Shown: in pieces, positions 20,154-30,119 of the stretch
Layout: each line of letters starts with the position of its first letter
How positions within the stretch are numbered: the first letter of the stretch is position 1
From: an uncultured Pelagibacteraceae bacterium
GTDB taxonomy: Bacteria > Pseudomonadota > Alphaproteobacteria > Pelagibacterales > Pelagibacteraceae
Direction: 5' to 3'
NCBI GenBank assembly: GCA_902619495.1
Contig: CACNEM010000004.1
Location: 1-64,000, forward strand
Length of the DNA: 64,000 nt
Translations under genes and position numbers: made by a program
The notes under the pieces: generated by a model
Databases searched by the model: none
Told to the model about the DNA's origin: nothing
The model's input: the letters and a program-made list of their open reading frames with translations, nothing else

Positions 20154-21083
20154 ATGAAAATTTTAGGTATTGGGAACGCAATAGTAGATGTTATCTGTAA
20201 AATAGATGAGAGTTTTCTTAAACAAAATTCTTTAACTAAAAGTACAATGAAATTAGTTAATGAAAATGAATTTAAGAACTTAATTTCAAATTTAAATATA
20301 GAAGAGACAATATCGGGTGGTTCAGTAGCAAATTCTATAGTAGGTCTTGCTCAACTTGGAAATAATGTTGGTTTCATTGGTAAGATAAATGACGATGAGC
20401 TGGGTGCTAAATACGAAGAGGGATTAAAAAAAGAGAATGTTAATTTTTTTTACTCAAAGAAAAAAGAAACAACACCTACTGGTACTTGTTTGATTTTAAT
20501 TACACCAGACTCGGAAAGGACTATGGTGACCTTTCTAGGCACTGCAGGTAAAATAAGCGAGGAAGATATTAACATTAAAGCAGTAAAGGAAAGTCAACTT
20601 CTATTTCTAGAAGGTTATCTATGGGATAAAGGAGAACCAAAAAAGGCTTTTGAAAAAGCTATTAATAATTCAAATAAAGTAGCAATGTCTCTTTCAGATT
20701 TATTTTGTGTAGAAAGACATAAACCTCATTTTTTAGAAATAGTAAAAAATAATCTAGATATTACTTTTTCAAATGAACAAGAAATAATGTCTCTAATTGA
20801 TGCAAAAAACTTTGAGGAAGTTGTGGAATTCTCAAAAAGTATAAAAAAACTTATTGTAGTAACTCGAGGCGAAAAAGGAGCTATTGCAATACAAGGTGAT
20901 GAAGTGATTGAGATTAATGCAAAAAAAAATCTTAAAATTATTGATCTAACTGGCGCGGGTGACTTATTTGCAGGAGGCTTTTTACATGGTTATATTAATG
21001 GAAAATCAATCAAAGAAAATCTAGAGACTGGAAGAGAAATGTCTTCAAAAATTATTCAAATTATTGGTGCTCGTCTTAGTTAA
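20154..21083 (+). CDS. PfkB family carbohydrate/adenosine kinase
   Basis: ISGGSVANSIVGLAQLG, DLTGAGDLFAGGFLHGY. Confidence 0.9.
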   Translation: MKILGIGNAIVDVICKIDESFLKQNSLTKSTMKLVNENEFKNLISNLNIEETISGGSVANSIVGLAQLGNNVGFIGKINDDELGAKYEEGLKKENVNFFYSKKKETTPTGTCLILITPDSERTMVTFLGTAGKISEEDINIKAVKESQLLFLEGYLWDKGEPKKAFEKAINNSNKVAMSLSDLFCVERHKPHFLEIVKNNLDITFSNEQEIMSLIDAKNFEEVVEFSKSIKKLIVVTRGEKGAIAIQGDEVIEINAKKNLKIIDLTGAGDLFAGGFLHGYINGKSIKENLETGREMSSKIIQIIGARLS

Positions 21084-21084
21084 A

Positions 21085-21192
21085 TTACTTTTTTCTTCTT
21101 TTAAAACTACCTTTACCTTTTTTTGGTTTAATTACTCTTTTACGATACTTTTTTGTGAATAAATCAAAAGCTATCTTATTTCTTTTTTTCAA
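21085..21192 (-). CDS. ArfA-like alternative ribosome-rescue factor, about 35 aa, TTG start (not in supplied ORF track)
   Basis: Hand translation (M)KKRNKIAFDLFTKKYRKRVIKPKKGKGSFKRRKK; matches the ArfA segment LFRQRVEKNKKGKGSYxRK; TTGA overlap with upstream gene stop. Confidence 0.55.
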   Translation of the reverse strand: MKKRNKIAFDLFTKKYRKRVIKPKKGKGSFKRRKK

Positions 21193-21812
21193 ATATAGTA
21201 TCCCTCTTTATTATTTAGAATGAAATTTTCATCTGAAAATTTATCACTAATTTTTTTTCGAAGTCTATATATATGAGTTTCAACCGTATGAGTATCTGAC
21301 TCTAATGAATAATTCCAAACTAAAGATAAGATTGATTCCTTTGAAATTGCTTTATCCTTTTTTAAAAGTATTTCTAAAAGTCGAATTTCCTTTTCTGTAA
21401 GCATAATAAATTTATTATCTTTTTTTAATTTTTTTTCATTTTTATCCAAGAAATATGATTTTATTATGATAGAAGAGTTTTTATTAAATTGTTTCTTTGC
21501 ATCACATTTATCTACTAAATCATTAATTTCTTTGATTGAGGTAGGAAGATTTAAGATATTATCAAAATTTTTAAGTTCAATTTTCTTTTTATTTGTCGCT
21601 AAAATCTTGAAACAATCAGATGAATTATAGATATTTTCTAGTTTATTATTTTGTAAGAATTGTTCATGAAAGATGAATCCATGAAGATTTTTTTTTATTT
21701 CAGATAAGTCGTTTTTATTATAAATTAAATTAAATTTTAAAAAGTTTTTTAGTTCGTTTAAAGTTGAAAAAAAACTTTCTGGCCCGTAAATTAAAATATT
21801 AAGTTTATGCAT
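21189..21812 (-). CDS. OmpR-type winged-helix response-regulator-like protein with degenerate receiver
   Basis: C-terminal LTEKEIRLLEILL...HTVETHIYRLRKKI..EGYYI; N-terminal receiver-like domain lacks the canonical Asp/Lys residues. Confidence 0.8.
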   Translation of the reverse strand: MHKLNILIYGPESFFSTLNELKNFLKFNLIYNKNDLSEIKKNLHGFIFHEQFLQNNKLENIYNSSDCFKILATNKKKIELKNFDNILNLPTSIKEINDLVDKCDAKKQFNKNSSIIIKSYFLDKNEKKLKKDNKFIMLTEKEIRLLEILLKKDKAISKESILSLVWNYSLESDTHTVETHIYRLRKKISDKFSDENFILNNKEGYYI

Positions 21813-22298
21813 ATAATTATTAAAAATAATTACCTTACTTATAAAGAGTATAAAATAAAATGTGCGGTTGGTAAAAGGGGAATTAAAATTAAAAAAAGGG
21901 AGGGTGATCTAATAACCCCTAAGGGTTCATTCAGAATAAGAGGAGTTTTTTATAGAAAAGATAAAATTAAGACACTTAAATCAAGAATAAAGATAAAACC
22001 TATAAAAAAAAATATGGGTTGGTGTGACGATCCTAAATCAGAAAAATATAACAAATTAATAAATTATCCATTTAATCATAATTCAGAAAAACTTTATAGA
22101 ACTGATAATATTTATGACATTATAGTTGTGTTAAATTTTAATATGAATCCAATAAAAAAAAATAAAGGTAGCGCCATCTTCATTCATGTAGCAAAAAAAA
22201 AGTTTAGCCCTACAAAAGGTTGCGTTGCTATAAAAAAAAATGAATTAAAAAAACTATTAGAGAATATTAATCATAAATCGATAGTAAAAATAATTTAA
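21807..22298 (+). CDS. L,D-transpeptidase (YkuD-like) family protein
   Basis: LITPKGSFRIRGVFYR, AIFIHVAKKKFSPTKGCVAI active-site motif. Confidence 0.85.
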   Translation: MHIIIKNNYLTYKEYKIKCAVGKRGIKIKKREGDLITPKGSFRIRGVFYRKDKIKTLKSRIKIKPIKKNMGWCDDPKSEKYNKLINYPFNHNSEKLYRTDNIYDIIVVLNFNMNPIKKNKGSAIFIHVAKKKFSPTKGCVAIKKNELKKLLENINHKSIVKII

Positions 22299-22945
22299 CT
22301 TCTTGAACCAAAAATCAAACTACCGATCCTTATATATGTTGAATTAGATTGTATGGCTGTCTCATAGTCAGAAGACATCCCCATGCTTAGATCACTACAC
22401 CCTAAAGATTTGTTGAGTAAATTTAATTGATCAAAATATTTTTTAGGATCATTATCATTAGGCGGTATAATCATTAATCCTAATATATTTAACTCGCAAT
22501 CTTTTGTACAATAATCGTAAAATTGTTCAACTTCTCCAACTGGAATCCCAGATTTTTGAAATTCTCCACCTATATTCACTTGAATAAAATATTTAATTTT
22601 TTTTCCAGTATTTTTTTCACTTTTACAAAAAATATCTGCAAGTTTTTGGGTATCTAAAGAATGAATATAATCAAACAGATCTAATGCGCTTTTTGCTTTA
22701 TTACTTTGCAATTTTCCAACCATATGAAGTTTGAGATTTTTATTTTGTTTTTTTATTTCGCTCCATTTATGATTTGCCTCCTGAACTTTATTTTCTCCAA
22801 AATGAGTATGCCCATAATCTATCAATGGTTTAATGTAATCAAATGAAAAAGTTTTGCTTACTGCAACTATATTAACCGGATTTTTTGGCTGCAACTTCTT
22901 AATATTAGAATTTATTTTATTAAAACTTTCAATTATGTTGTTCAT
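22295..22945 (-). CDS. YggS family pyridoxal phosphate homeostasis protein
   Basis: NIVAVSKTF, HFGENKVQEA, HMVGKLQSNKAK, LSMGMSSDYETAI. Confidence 0.95.
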   Translation of the reverse strand: MNNIIESFNKINSNIKKLQPKNPVNIVAVSKTFSFDYIKPLIDYGHTHFGENKVQEANHKWSEIKKQNKNLKLHMVGKLQSNKAKSALDLFDYIHSLDTQKLADIFCKSEKNTGKKIKYFIQVNIGGEFQKSGIPVGEVEQFYDYCTKDCELNILGLMIIPPNDNDPKKYFDQLNLLNKSLGCSDLSMGMSSDYETAIQSNSTYIRIGSLIFGSRS

Positions 22946-23515
22946 ATGTTTGTTTTTAAAAAAAAATATTATTTAATAATAAATAACACAAAAGATATTA
23001 ACCTAAATAATTTTATTAGAAACAAAAAGTTTATAATAATTTATAGAAATATAAATAAACCTGAGAATTTTAAAACAATAATCAATTTTAGAAAAAGATG
23101 TAGGACACATGGAATTCTTTTTTTCGTTGCAAATAATATAGAACTTTGCAGATCAACAAGAGCGGATGGTGCATATATTTCTGCATACAATAAAAGTTTT
23201 AAATTTTTAAACCTAACAAAATCAAATTTAAAATTAATTGGATCTGCTCATAATATTAGAGAATTAAATATGAAAATAAAACAAGGCTGTTCTGAAATAA
23301 TTTTTTCAAAGTTATTTGAGGTAGATTATGATCCAAAAGCAGCTGTACTTGGCGTTGTAAAATTTAATAACTTAATTAATATGCATTCAAATATCATTCC
23401 ATTAGGAGGTGTCAAAATTAGTAATCTTAATAAGTTGAGAATGATTAGATCTTCGGGATTTGCTATTATGTCTGAGATAAAAAAAAAGCCGGCTATTTCT
23501 AACCGGCTTTTTTAA
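22946..23515 (+). CDS. ThiE/TenI-like thiamine phosphate synthase family protein, divergent
   Basis: RCRTHGILFFVANNIELCRSTRADGAYIS...GSAHNIREL...IIPLGGV. Confidence 0.65.
   Translation: MFVFKKKYYLIINNTKDINLNNFIRNKKFIIIYRNINKPENFKTIINFRKRCRTHGILFFVANNIELCRSTRADGAYISAYNKSFKFLNLTKSNLKLIGSAHNIRELNMKIKQGCSEIIFSKLFEVDYDPKAAVLGVVKFNNLINMHSNIIPLGGVKISNLNKLRMIRSSGFAIMSEIKKKPAISNRLF
23479..23513. terminator. Rho-independent, probably bidirectional terminator between convergent genes
   Basis: A9 GCCGG CTATTTCTAA CCGGC T6; lies in last codons of the ThiE-like ORF and downstream of the porin. Confidence 0.8.
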
Positions 23516-23533
23516 ATTACTTAATTATACTAC

Positions 23534-24562
23534 TTAGAATGCAACAGAGATACCAATTGTTCTAGTATCGTCTTTTGTAGCAGCAGTATAGTTAGCGTTA
23601 TCAGTTTGTGCGTCTTGGAAACCAATAGTCATTCCACCCACAGTGTAACCAATATTTATAGCATCAGTTTCTTGTACTTCGTTATTTACTGAGTCATCAT
23701 CTGTTTTCTTAGACTCATATCTGTTGTAAGAAACAGATAAAGAATCATTGATTGCATAAGCTAAACCAATGATAGTATCTAAGTGTTCGATATCATCATT
23801 ACCTGTAGCTTGTTCACCAACAACAATAACTTTCTTTTGGAATCCAACGCTAATTGGACCAGAAGAATAATTTACTGCAGCAGTGTAACCTTGCTTCTCA
23901 GATGTATCTCTAGCTGTAATTGTTGAAGTATCTTCTTCTTCAAAACCACCTACTACGCTAAAACCATCTAGCATTCCACCTATTCCAGGTAGAGAAGCTA
24001 AGTCTGGTTTAATTGATAATGATCTTCCAGAACCAACTGAATGACTTGTGTCATTAGAGTTCGCGTTGTCTGATGGCTCTGATCCGTCAGCTTTTGGTAC
24101 GTATCTAGCATCAACTGCACCGATAAATGGTAAAGAAAATTTAATACCAATACCAGTTTCACCTGCTAAAGCACCAACGTCAAGGTATCCTGTACCAGAT
24201 CCTGAACCGTTAGCTTCTTCGTAAGCTGTTGGTGTTACGTCATCGATCGCATCCATTGGATCTTTGTCTGAACCAACATAAATTGATGCTACACCAGCAA
24301 TGTTTCCGAACTCAATATGAGTATTTCCGAAAGCTAAGCTGTCTGATGTATCTTGAAACATAGAAACTGTAATTCCATTATCTAACTCTGTAGATCCTGA
24401 GAATTTAAGTTCTCTGTCCATACCTAGCGGGTTACCTGTAGTAGTCTCCGAGCTAGTGTGATAAGTTGTTTCCATACTTCCTGAAACCGTAATTTCACCA
24501 GCGTTAGCTGTTGAAACTCCGAACAAGAATGATAGAGCAACTAATATTTTAGTTATTTTCAT
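23534..24562 (-). CDS. Outer-membrane porin
   Basis: Signal peptide MKITKILVALSFLFGVSTANA, Gly/Thr/Ser-rich beta-barrel, C-terminal TIGISVAF. Confidence 0.85.
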   Translation of the reverse strand: MKITKILVALSFLFGVSTANAGEITVSGSMETTYHTSSETTTGNPLGMDRELKFSGSTELDNGITVSMFQDTSDSLAFGNTHIEFGNIAGVASIYVGSDKDPMDAIDDVTPTAYEEANGSGSGTGYLDVGALAGETGIGIKFSLPFIGAVDARYVPKADGSEPSDNANSNDTSHSVGSGRSLSIKPDLASLPGIGGMLDGFSVVGGFEEEDTSTITARDTSEKQGYTAAVNYSSGPISVGFQKKVIVVGEQATGNDDIEHLDTIIGLAYAINDSLSVSYNRYESKKTDDDSVNNEVQETDAINIGYTVGGMTIGFQDAQTDNANYTAATKDDTRTIGISVAF

Positions 24563-24754
24563 TATTTATCCTTTGTTATTAAAAGTTTTAATAATATCCA
24601 ATTATTACTATATTCCTTTTCACAGAGTCTTATTAATGGTTGATTTAAGCCGTTTTTTTCTTTATATGTGATAATTTTACCACACCCAAAAACATGTGTA
24701 GAATAAGCATAAATTAAGCTATAAAGCATTTCTATGTTAATTAAATCAAAAATT

Positions 24755-25309
24755 ATGAATAAATTAAGTTTTTTTAAAAGATTTTTCAATTTTCTCGCTG
24801 TTTTTTCTCTTTTTGTGACCTTATCAAATTGTGGTGGCGTTCCTGAATTTGCTAAACCCTCTAAAACTCAAAAAGATGTTCCAATAAATGCTAAAGAAAG
24901 GGCTAGGCAAAATGTTGAAGAAGGTAGAGGTTTAAGTATTAGAGGTGCCTTAGGTAGAGACAGAGCAACTACCTATGAGTTTAGTACTTCTAATCCTTTA
25001 TGGAGAGCGTCTTTAGAATTAATCGATTTTATTCCATTATCTACAGTAGATTACTCTGGAGGAATAATTATAACTGATTGGTACAGTGATGAGACTAATT
25101 CTGATGAGTCAATTAAAATTACAATTAGATTTTTGTCAAATGAAGTTCAGTCAAACAGTATTAAAATTATAGTACACAACAAGAAATGTAGAAGTACTGA
25201 AAATTGTAAAATCAACGAAATAGATTCTAAAATTAAGCAAGAATTAAGAAGATCCATTTTGACTAAAGCTGCTCAATTAGAAATTGATTCAAAGAAGAAA
25301 AAAAAATAA
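24755..25309 (+). CDS. DUF3576-like lipoprotein
   Basis: Lipobox TLSNCGG; NPLWRASLELIDFIPLSTVDYSGGIIITDWY; start moved to second Met. Confidence 0.8.
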   Translation: MNKLSFFKRFFNFLAVFSLFVTLSNCGGVPEFAKPSKTQKDVPINAKERARQNVEEGRGLSIRGALGRDRATTYEFSTSNPLWRASLELIDFIPLSTVDYSGGIIITDWYSDETNSDESIKITIRFLSNEVQSNSIKIIVHNKKCRSTENCKINEIDSKIKQELRRSILTKAAQLEIDSKKKKK

Positions 25310-25317
25310 TTTAGTAA

Positions 25318-27831
25318 ATGGAAAGATACAACTTTTTAAATGTAGAAAAAAAGTGGCGTAAAAATAAACTTGCTCAATCTGTTGCTAATAAAAAATCAAA
25401 AAAAAAATATTATTGTTTAGAAATGTTTCCTTATCCTTCTGGCAGAATACACATGGGCCATGTTAGAAATTATACTATAGGTGATGTCATAGCACGTTAT
25501 AAATTTTTAAATGATTTTAATGTTTTACATCCTATGGGCTGGGATGCTTTTGGGCTTCCAGCTGAGAACGCTTCAAAATTAAATAATCTTCACCCAAAAG
25601 ACTGGACTAACAAAAATATTACAATAATGAAAGATCAGCTTAAAATGTTAGGTCTATCAATTGACTGGGATTTTGAAATTTCCACTTGCGATAAAAATTA
25701 CTATAAGCACCAACAAGAACTTTTCATAGATTTTTATAATAGCGGTCTTGTTTCAAGAAAGGAGACTTATGTTAATTGGGATCCTGTTGAAAAAACAGTT
25801 CTTGCAAATGAGCAAGTTATTAACGGAAAAGGATGGAGATCAAACGCTACTGTTCAGAGAAAAAAATTATCCCAATGGTTTTTCAATATAACGAAATTTT
25901 CAAATGAACTTTTAGACGCATTAGATAAGTTACATGGTTGGCCTGAAAAAGTGAAACTAATGCAAAAAAATTGGATTGGAAAATCTTTTGGATGTGAAAT
26001 TAATTTTGATATCACGCAAAATAAAAATAAAATTACTGTCTTTACAACAAGACCTGATACAATTTTTGGAGCAAGTTTTTTGGCATTATCAGTTGATCAT
26101 CCGTTAAGTAAATCTTTTGTAGACAAAGATGATTTTAAAAAATTTAAAGAAAAATGCGATAAGACAGGAACAACTGAAGAAGCTTTAGCGAACGCAGAAA
26201 AATTGGGTTATAAAACAGGTTTAGAAGCAAATCATCCTTTTTTAGAAAATAAGACAATACCAATCTTTTTCGCAAATTTTGTACTGATGGATTATGGAAC
26301 TGGAGCGATTTTTGGATGTCCGGCTCATGATCAAAGAGATTTTGATTTTGCCAAAAAGTATGATTTGAAAATAACAAGAGTTGTATCAGACGAAAAAGGT
26401 GACAAAGAATTGCAAGAAGCATTTACAGGTGAAGGTAAAATTATTAATTCTGAATTTTTAAATGGTTTAGAAATTAATAAGGCCAAAGAAAGAGTTATTG
26501 ATACGATAGAGAAAAATAGATTAGGAACCAGAAAAACTCTATTTAGATTAAAAGATTGGGGGGTCTCCAGACAAAGATATTGGGGTTGTCCTATACCCAT
26601 GATTTATTTAGAAGACGGATCAGTTGTACCTGTAGACAAAAGTGAACTTCCAGTAGAGCTACCAGAAGATATTGACTTAAATTCTGCCGGCAATCCTTTA
26701 GACGCTCATCCTACTTGGAAAAATACAATCCAAAAAACTACCGGCAAAAGAGCTACTCGCGAAACTGATACTCTTGATACTTTTGTAGACTCTTCATGGT
26801 ATTTTTTACGATTTTGTTCTCCTAAATTTAGTAAATCAGCTTTTGATGAAAAAGAAGTGAATTATTGGATGCCAGTAGATCAATATATTGGCGGAATAGA
26901 ACATGCTATTTTACATCTTCTTTATTCGCGATTTTTCACAAAAGGAATTAATTCGTTTAATAAAAAAATAAATATATCAGAGCCATTTAAAAATTTATTT
27001 ACCCAAGGAATGGTTTGTCATGAGTCCTACAAGGATGATCAAGGTAATTGGTTATACCCTGATGAAATTGAAAAAATCAACTCACAAAACGCTATTAAAA
27101 AATCTGATAAAAGCAAAGTTACAATAGGTCCTCCAGAATCTATGTCAAAATCAAAAAAAAATACTGTTGATCCGGAAGTAATGATAAATCAGTATGGCGC
27201 TGATGCAGTAAGATGGTTTATTTTATCCGATAGTCCACCAGAAAAAGATATTCTGTGGTCAGATACCGGCGTATCTTCTGCAAATAAGTTTTTGCAAAAG
27301 ATTTGGAATTTAAATTTTTCAATAATTAATAGAAAAGAACCGAAAAATATAAACGGAGAAGATGAGAAAAAATTTTCTTCAAAAATAAACTATTACTTAA
27401 ATAAAATTGACTTAGCTATTAAAGAATTTAAATTTAATGTTGCAATTGCTAACTTTTACGAAGTTTACAAATTTTTTAAGGATCAAATTGAAAATAAAAT
27501 AAAAAATAAGATTTTAATAGATAATCTTACAAAAATAATGAAACTTTTAATCCCCTTTACACCTCATCTTGCCTATGAATGTCTTGAAAATTTAAAGTGT
27601 AAAACAGTCAACAAATGGCCAGAAATTAAAAGAGATATTATTAGCGAAATAAAATTGGCTGTTCAGGTTAACGGAAGAACAAGAGATATAATTAGCATTG
27701 ATGAAAATTTATTGGAAAAAGATATTAACAATATAGTTTTTAATAATACAAAAACAAAAAAATATTTTGAAAACAAGCAAATTAAAAGAACTATCTTTAT
27801 AAAAAATAAAATAATAAACTACTTACTTTAA
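25318..27831 (+). CDS. leuS: Leucyl-tRNA synthetase
   Basis: [34 protein letters not shown]-type motif. Confidence 0.99.
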   Translation: MERYNFLNVEKKWRKNKLAQSVANKKSKKKYYCLEMFPYPSGRIHMGHVRNYTIGDVIARYKFLNDFNVLHPMGWDAFGLPAENASKLNNLHPKDWTNKNITIMKDQLKMLGLSIDWDFEISTCDKNYYKHQQELFIDFYNSGLVSRKETYVNWDPVEKTVLANEQVINGKGWRSNATVQRKKLSQWFFNITKFSNELLDALDKLHGWPEKVKLMQKNWIGKSFGCEINFDITQNKNKITVFTTRPDTIFGASFLALSVDHPLSKSFVDKDDFKKFKEKCDKTGTTEEALANAEKLGYKTGLEANHPFLENKTIPIFFANFVLMDYGTGAIFGCPAHDQRDFDFAKKYDLKITRVVSDEKGDKELQEAFTGEGKIINSEFLNGLEINKAKERVIDTIEKNRLGTRKTLFRLKDWGVSRQRYWGCPIPMIYLEDGSVVPVDKSELPVELPEDIDLNSAGNPLDAHPTWKNTIQKTTGKRATRETDTLDTFVDSSWYFLRFCSPKFSKSAFDEKEVNYWMPVDQYIGGIEHAILHLLYSRFFTKGINSFNKKINISEPFKNLFTQGMVCHESYKDDQGNWLYPDEIEKINSQNAIKKSDKSKVTIGPPESMSKSKKNTVDPEVMINQYGADAVRWFILSDSPPEKDILWSDTGVSSANKFLQKIWNLNFSIINRKEPKNINGEDEKKFSSKINYYLNKIDLAIKEFKFNVAIANFYEVYKFFKDQIENKIKNKILIDNLTKIMKLLIPFTPHLAYECLENLKCKTVNKWPEIKRDIISEIKLAVQVNGRTRDIISIDENLLEKDINNIVFNNTKTKKYFENKQIKRTIFIKNKIINYLL

Positions 27832-28302
27832 ATGAAAAAATTTTTCTTCATACAAGTCATTTTTTTATTTTTGTTAACTAATTGTGGCTTTAAAGTTGTA
27901 AACCAAAATTTAACCCGAAATTTTGATATTGCAGAAATAGAAACGAGTGGAAATAGTAGGGTTAATTATTTCATAAAAAATAGAATACTCCTGGGATCTA
28001 AAAATAGTGAAAAAAAGTTAATCAAATTAAAATTAAATACAAAAAAAGAAAAAATTATTAAAGAAAAGAATATTAAAAATGAAGTTACAAAATATAAATT
28101 AAACATCATTTCTTATGTAAATCTATACTTGATCGCTGAAGATAAATCCTTTGACTTCAGTGTATCAGAAAGTGGAGAGTTTTCTGTAAAATCAATACAC
28201 TCAAAAACTATTTTTAATGAGAAAAAAACTCTTAAGACTATCTCTGAAAGCATAGGTGATAAAATTATTGAAGAGTTAATTGTAGTATTAAATGATTTTT
28301 AA
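27832..28302 (+). CDS. lptE: LptE-like LPS assembly lipoprotein
   Basis: Lipobox LLTNCGFKVV; position between leuS and holA. Confidence 0.75.
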   Translation: MKKFFFIQVIFLFLLTNCGFKVVNQNLTRNFDIAEIETSGNSRVNYFIKNRILLGSKNSEKKLIKLKLNTKKEKIIKEKNIKNEVTKYKLNIISYVNLYLIAEDKSFDFSVSESGEFSVKSIHSKTIFNEKKTLKTISESIGDKIIEELIVVLNDF

Positions 28303-29275
28303 AAGTTACTTAATAGAAAAAAATATTAACATAGACAAAAAATTATTTCTATTTTTTGGAGAAAACTTAGGATTAATAAGTGATTTTAAGAAAAAGATTA
28401 AGTATCAAAACAAAGAGAGCAAAATAATTAATTTTATTCAGGATGAATTAATCATTGATACAAATAAACTGTTTAATGAAATAGCTAACATTTCTTTGTT
28501 CGAAAAGGAAAAAATTATATTTATCGAACAAGTTAATGATAAAGTTTTTGAAGTTATAGAAGAGATTGTGCCACGTATTGAAAACCAAAAAATTTATCTT
28601 TTTTCAAATGTTTTAGAAAAAAAATCTAAAATTAGAAATTTTTTTGAAAAATCAAATTTATGCGCAGCAGTTGCGTGCTATCAAGATAATGAAATAACTT
28701 TGAAAAAAATAATAACTGAAAAGTTAAAAGGTTATGAAGGACTAACAACTCAGAATATTAATTTGATATTGAGCAACGTTTCATTAGATAGGATTAAACT
28801 TAATAATGAGTTGGAAAAAGTTGCAACCTTTTTTGAAGACAAAATTATTAATTACGAAAAATTGCAAATTCTATTAAATATAAGCACTAACGAAGATTTT
28901 AATTTGCTTAGGGATCAAGCGTTGCTAGGAAATAAAGTAAAAACAAATAAGCTACTTGGTGACACTACAATTGAGAATGACAAAATTGTTTTTTATCTAA
29001 ACATAATAAATCAAAGATTAAGAAGATTAAGTGAAGTTAATGCAAAAAAGGCATCAGATTTAGAAAATAGCATTAATGAGCTTAAACCACCAATATTCTG
29101 GAAAGATAAGCCTAATTTTATACTTCAAGCAAAAAAATGGAGTTTATCGAAAATTAGAAAAGTTCAAGAAAAAACATTTAATTTAGAAGTGATGATTAAA
29201 GCTAATTCATTAATCAATAAGGAATTCCTAATCAAAAAATTGATTCTTGATATATGTCTATTGGCTAATTCTTAG
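28292..29275 (+). CDS. holA: DNA polymerase III delta subunit
   Basis: Position after leuS-lptE; LFFGENLGLI..., RDQALLGNKVKTNKLL. Confidence 0.88.
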   Translation: MIFKSYLIEKNINIDKKLFLFFGENLGLISDFKKKIKYQNKESKIINFIQDELIIDTNKLFNEIANISLFEKEKIIFIEQVNDKVFEVIEEIVPRIENQKIYLFSNVLEKKSKIRNFFEKSNLCAAVACYQDNEITLKKIITEKLKGYEGLTTQNINLILSNVSLDRIKLNNELEKVATFFEDKIINYEKLQILLNISTNEDFNLLRDQALLGNKVKTNKLLGDTTIENDKIVFYLNIINQRLRRLSEVNAKKASDLENSINELKPPIFWKDKPNFILQAKKWSLSKIRKVQEKTFNLEVMIKANSLINKEFLIKKLILDICLLANS

Positions 29276-30119
29276 TAAGTAAATCAGATATTAATTCAAA
29301 TTGATCTAGGTTTTTGTATTCAATACTTACTTTTCCAGAGTTATTTTTTTTATTTTGTATATTCACTTTTAAACCAAGAGTTTTTTGAATTTTTTCTTGA
29401 ACTTTTAAAATATTTGCATCAACTTTCTTTTCTTTCAAATTTCCTTTTTTGTTTCTAATCAAATATTCAACTTTTCTAGCACTGTAATTATTAGAAACAA
29501 TTTCTTCTGCAATGCTGGATGCATTGGAAATTCCAATTAATGGTCTAGCTTGACCTGATGTTAGTGTACCTTCTTCCAGCATCGAAATTACGTCACTAGG
29601 TAAAGTTAAAAGTCTTAATGTATTACTTACATGACTTCTACTTTTTGACATTAGTTTAGATATACTTTCATGATCATATTTAAATTCCTCATTTAATCTT
29701 TTGTAACCACGTGCTTCTTCAACAGGATTAAGATCATCTCTTTGAATATTTTCTACAATAGCGACCTCTAAAGACTCAACATCACTTAATTCTAAAATGG
29801 TTACAGGTATTTTATGTAAACCAGCTCTTTGAGCAGCTAACCATCTTCTTTCTCCGGCTACAATCTCATATTTCCCAGCTTCTTTTTTATTTGGTCTAAC
29901 TGCTATCGGCTGGATAATGCCGTTTTTTCTTATAGAATTAGACAACTCTTCAAGTTTTTCCTCTCTGAAATTTTGCCTTGGTTGATATGGATTTCTGCTC
30001 AAATCGCTAATGGAAACCATATTTGATTTGTTTGATTCAACTAGTTTTTCATTAGGTTTGTCGTCTCCAAACAATGCGGATAAACCACGTCCGAGCCCTT
30101 TTTTTCTTCCTGAATTCAC
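29265..30119 (-). CDS. parB: Chromosome partitioning protein ParB
   Basis: GLGRGLSALFGD, NPYQPRQNF, GERRWLAAQRAGL, VENIQRDDLNPVEEA. Confidence 0.98.
   Translation of the reverse strand: MNSGRKKGLGRGLSALFGDDKPNEKLVESNKSNMVSISDLSRNPYQPRQNFREEKLEELSNSIRKNGIIQPIAVRPNKKEAGKYEIVAGERRWLAAQRAGLHKIPVTILELSDVESLEVAIVENIQRDDLNPVEEARGYKRLNEEFKYDHESISKLMSKSRSHVSNTLRLLTLPSDVISMLEEGTLTSGQARPLIGISNASSIAEEIVSNNYSARKVEYLIRNKKGNLKEKKVDANILKVQEKIQKTLGLKVNIQNKKNNSGKVSIEYKNLDQFELISDLLTKN

Noticed and set aside
24562-24789. 75-aa minus-strand ORF ending in a TAATG overlap with the porin start (possible leader peptide)
   Set aside because: Its N-terminus is antisense to the DUF3576-like signal peptide, no RBS or family was recognised, and AT-rich leader DNA easily stays open by chance; needs conservation data.
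29707-29714. CACGTG core near 29710 and another near 19045 as additional parS sites
   Set aside because: Flanks do not extend the TTTCACGTGAAA palindrome.
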